Shown one piece after another: positions 60,761 to 64,000 of a stretch of 64,000 bases of DNA. The position numbers and the translations under genes are program-made. How positions within the stretch are numbered: position 1 is the stretch's first letter; each line of letters opens with the position of its first letter. This stretch comes from Epiperipatus broadwayi. Its lineage: Eukaryota > Onychophora > Udeonychophora > Euonychophora > Peripatidae. The DNA lies in assembly GCA_028023455.1 (NCBI GenBank), contig JAQFVV010012394.1, positions 22,772,900-22,836,899 on the forward strand. The letters run 5' to 3'. A model generated the notes under the pieces. That model did no database searches and had not been told where the DNA came from. It saw only the letters and a list, made by a program, of their open reading frames with translations.

Positions 60761-61620
60761 TATATTTAACCTTTAAATAGAATATTTTCTATACTGAACT
60801 GAATATACTTTAGAAGGGATCTGAACTCAAGACTTCCAAACTCCCTACATCTATCCACTCCATTTTACACAACCGATACACGTGACCACATACATGTGAA
60901 AAAGATAAATGATCTCCAATATATATATATAAGCAGTACTCAGATTATGTGAAGATAACAAATCTTCAAACTTTAATGGACAGCCTTCAATTTTCCTCCA
61001 AGTCTTTAACCATCCATATCATTGAAAATCTGATGATGGAATGCTCAAAGCCCTTGTTGATGCCAATATTATTGTCATACCTATGTTGATTTTAAATTAA
61101 TATGACCTATCACATCTAGGATCTTAAAATGTCCTTTTAAATATGTAGAATTCTATTTAAATATTACATATTCAATCTGTATTTTGCTCAGCCCTCTTCT
61201 AGATATTTAAACGGGCATATTGAAGTCCTATTTGTAAGGGATCAGAATGACTTAAAGTCACCATGGATATGACAATAATATTGGCATCAACAAGGGCTTT
61301 GAGTGTTCCATCTTCGGATTTTCAATGATATGGATGGCCAAAGAGTTGGAGGATGAAGAAGATTGAAGCCTATCTATTAAAGTTTGAAGATTTACTATCT
61401 TAATATAAACTGAGTGCTGATTATATATGTGTGGGGAGGGGGGTTTCTGGACCAGCTGATACGAGTGCCATTTCAGCACAAAATACGCATGCTGGAGATC
61501 ATGTATCTTTTTATATGTATGTGGTCATGTGTATTAGTTGTATAAGATGGAATGGATGGGTGTAAGGAGCTTGAAAGTCTGAGTTCAAATCCTTTCTAAA
61601 TATATATATTGCTATTTTAA
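60753..61620. repeat. Foldback repeat FB2, two arms
   Basis: The left arm 60753-61078 and right arm 61264-61620 are inverted copies. Shared landmarks: GCAATATATATATTTA, TGACCACATACATGTGAAAA in the left and its relative in the right, TCTTCAAACTTTAAT, CCATCCATATCATTGAAAAT and CCCTTGTTGATGCCAATATT. The right arm is fuller; the left lacks about 70 bases around the GGTCCAGAAACCCC segment and has an extra ~48 bases near its start. The loop is 185 bases. A third, single-arm copy lies at 711-925. The minus-strand frame at 61258-61479 is incidental. Confidence 0.85.
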
Positions 61621-63032
61621 GGTTTTTGATGTAAGTGCTTCATATCCATCTGCCATGCCTGAATCTGTTATTCAAGTCATCCAGAATTCTTTTCAAGGAC
61701 ATAAAATATTCTTTCTCATATAACTAAAAGATATTCTCTCATATAACTGATCTATAATCAACCTAATTAATTATCCAATATTGGTCAGGGGCATTGCTTT
61801 CTCTTTTAATATTTCTCTATATGGAACGACTGAAAATGCCTTTTTCTACAATTTGCTATTTATCTAAGGTATATGTATTTGTAAAGATAAATGTCACGTA
61901 ATAATTTATTGTTTTTATCTTTTAATCTTTAAGTATTGTTGTATGATATTGGCCTTGGCAACCTGTTTTTGAGTTATATGTGAATATTGATTTGCATAAA
62001 TATTTTGTATTTATTTCATCCTACTTTTTTAAGAAAGTACTTCAGTTTAAATGACACCATTTTAAGAATTAAAATGTATTCATTTTTCTCTTTTTAAAAA
62101 TAGTTTTTTTTTTTTTAAAAAAAATCATCTTTATGAATATTCATTGTCATAACTTAATTTTATTTTTTCTCTAGTATAATGTCATTCTTTTAATTTGCTT
62201 CCCTTTTTTAATGTTATTATTAATATGTTAATTTTTTTTTAAAAAAAAACTCCCTTAATAATAATACATATTTATTAAATATTTTTAACTTTATATATAT
62301 ATATAGCATCATTTATCATAATGTTGCAATAAATTTTTGGATTGGCAGAATGTAAATCAATTATTAGTTTGTGTTTAATAGTTAGTTGATGAATTCACTG
62401 TAATAGTTGAAAAGTGTTCCATTTTAATGGAGTTTTTTTAATGAGAAACATATTAACTATTTCCACATTTATTGCTTTTTTCTTTTTTTTTGCTTATGAT
62501 AATGCAACACATTAAAGTTTTTTTTTTAAAAAAGTGCACTAAATCAAAATAAATGTCATTAGTTGATTGATAATAAAATACTTTATATTTAAAAGCATTT
62601 TTTTAAAAATTGAACTTTTAAATTTATTGACTTGCTGTGGGAAAAAATAAAATTTACAATATTATACTCTGTTATTGTAATTAATCTTGACTTGGTCAGT
62701 TTCTCTATTTGGTGAAAGTTACCTAAATTCCAAGAAAATCGTGACTTGCTATAAATATAGGACATAATAAGTCATATCACTTATTCACTTCCTACTAATA
62801 TATATCTAAATAGCTCATGAATTTCTCTGCTTGCTTTCAACATTTGCATTAGGAGCTGTAATTCTTTCTAGTTACTCTACCTCAACTCTATCCATTGTAA
62901 GCTTGAGTAATCAGTAAGCAATAGGTGGTAGCCCTGCCATATCCATGTACTGAAATTTGAAATGCTCCATTCTAAATTTATCCAGAGTAACAGTTACTGG
63001 ATTAGTGGTGTTTAGTCAAGTTTAATTTGTTT
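61621..63032. other. AT-rich non-coding, poly-T/poly-A palindromes
   Basis: No gene was seen. Three T-tract/A-tract palindromes lie at about 62104-62123, 62230-62249 and 62518-62535. Confidence 0.4.
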
Positions 63033-63300
63033 TCATTCGAAACAGTTTGCTGCTATTTTGGCCATCTGACTTTTGAAAAAAAGAATAGAGGAAAAGTGAA
63101 TTTTGCAATGTCTACATAAATCATTCTGTGAAATATAATTATACTCACATATAGTAAATACTGTTTGTTTTTTTGTTTTTTTAATGTATTTACTTGCCAT
63201 CTTTCCATGGCCAAACTTTCTCCACTCTTCTGTTGCTACATTATAAGCTTGAGTATTTGGTAGATACGAAATTATATGGTCTATCAAATCCAAATGTAGT
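63033..63300 (-). pseudogene. Possible LINE-B C-terminal fragment
   Basis: The minus frame has VATEEWRKFGHGKMASKYIK and then C-E-Y-N-Y-I-S-Q-N-D-L-C-R-H-C-K-I-H, which resembles the degraded zinc-finger end of LINE-B proteins (C-x2-C, S-x-x-x-L-x-x-H). DNA at 63080-63130 also resembles 59440-59500 (TTTTGCAATG, ACA-AATCA, TCTGTGAA). Both similarities are weak. Confidence 0.4.
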
Positions 63301-64000
63301 GTTAATCCTATTCATATTTCCAGATTAGCTTCAGTTTAAACTAATCTGGAGGTATTTTTTATAAGGTAGTATGTTTTTAATAATTTCTGTAATTTAGTAT
63401 CTATTGATTACTTATGCTTAAAGTTTATTTCTATTAAGCGCTGTATAAGTCGCGTCTTGTAATAGGGGATTTTTGAATTTTATTTAGCATCTTACAGTGT
63501 TGCCTTTTATATAGGAAACTTTTTTTCTATCTACATATAAACACAACTTGTTTTTTTTTTAGTCTGATATCTTGTATTTGCTGACATAATTATGGCTGTA
63601 GTTTTTCCCTGTAATTTATCCTTAACCAAATCCTCCCAATAAAAATAAATATTGGATTTTTTTTTTTTTAGAAAGATCGTTATAATAATCTTTATAATGT
63701 AAGTGAATCTACCCTGAAAACCAGTCTCAAATTCACCATACTTTCTTAATGTTTTTACCAGTTAATTTACTTCACTGTCTCAAAAGATTTGCTCTTACAG
63801 TAGTAATTTCATCATCATCATAACTAACAAAGCTGAAGAATTTATTGATTATAATATTTTTAGAAACCTCCAGCACATCCATTCTTCCAATGCCATTTAA
63901 TTTTTTTAAATGTATGGCACTTTGAATTCCATCTTTGTCTTAAATATCATGATATTTAAAAGTCACTTATATTCCCAAACTGATAGCATCCAAAATAAAA
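63301..64000. other. AT-rich non-coding to window end
   Basis: No gene was recognised. A short inverted pair (CCAGATTAGCTTCAGTTTAA with AAACTAATCTGG) forms a small hairpin at about 63321-63352. Confidence 0.4.

Noticed and set aside
1-64000. CRISPR array or prokaryotic operon
   Set aside because: No regularly spaced short repeats and no long contiguous genes; all signals are eukaryotic.

Overview
The window is a 64-kb piece of a very AT-rich animal nuclear genome. It has CpG-poor non-coding DNA, one recognisable 5' coding exon with a good splice donor, several kinds of retrotransposon, a hAT DNA transposon, tRNA-derived SINEs and many foldback repeats. Nothing prokaryotic, viral or organellar is visible. 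The mix (two LINE families, a GIY-YIG Penelope-like element, a hAT element with a BED-finger transposase, a tRNA-Gly SINE) fits an invertebrate with a large genome. An arthropod or chelicerate is my guess, but the sequence does not settle it.

The only convincing host gene is a first coding exon at 6383-6533 (+). It opens MADRST, carries a V-x-V-I-I-G-E-L stretch and ends in phase 1 at a GTAAGA donor. The pattern resembles the N-terminus of the MAP1/futsch microtubule-associated protein family. A locally CpG-richer upstream region holds a perfect CRE (TGACGTCA) and an NRF1-like site. I could not find exon 2, so the remaining ~57 kb is best read as a very long first intron or intergenic DNA filled with repeats. 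A short minus-strand ORF at 5181-5363 may be part of a divergent gene.

Region by region: 1-6 kb has a decayed Penelope-like element (1613-2650, minus) and a compound foldback repeat (3697-4208). 6-24 kb is mostly featureless AT-rich DNA with a less AT-rich island (9.3-9.9 kb), a 75-bp tandem duplication and two more foldback copies. 24-39 kb has LINE-A fragments (24.1, 36.8, 38.2-39.5 kb), another foldback (28.0 kb), and a ~325-bp near-perfect hairpin at 35.2 kb that shares a motif with the Penelope tail. 40.1-44.3 kb is a 4.2-kb inverted-repeat element with ~1.45-kb arms and an ORF in its loop. 47.9-48.8 kb is a LINE-B copy followed by a tRNA-Gly SINE with a 9-bp target-site duplication. 53.5-55.9 kb is a hAT element with intact ends and a broken transposase. 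56-61.6 kb has two further foldbacks, a tandem duplication and a long decayed LINE-B copy.

The elements do not form a pathway; the window records repeated insertion, decay and inverted duplication. The most unusual theme is the density of long inverted repeats (at least nine). Two of these families carry hammerhead-ribozyme-like core sequences.
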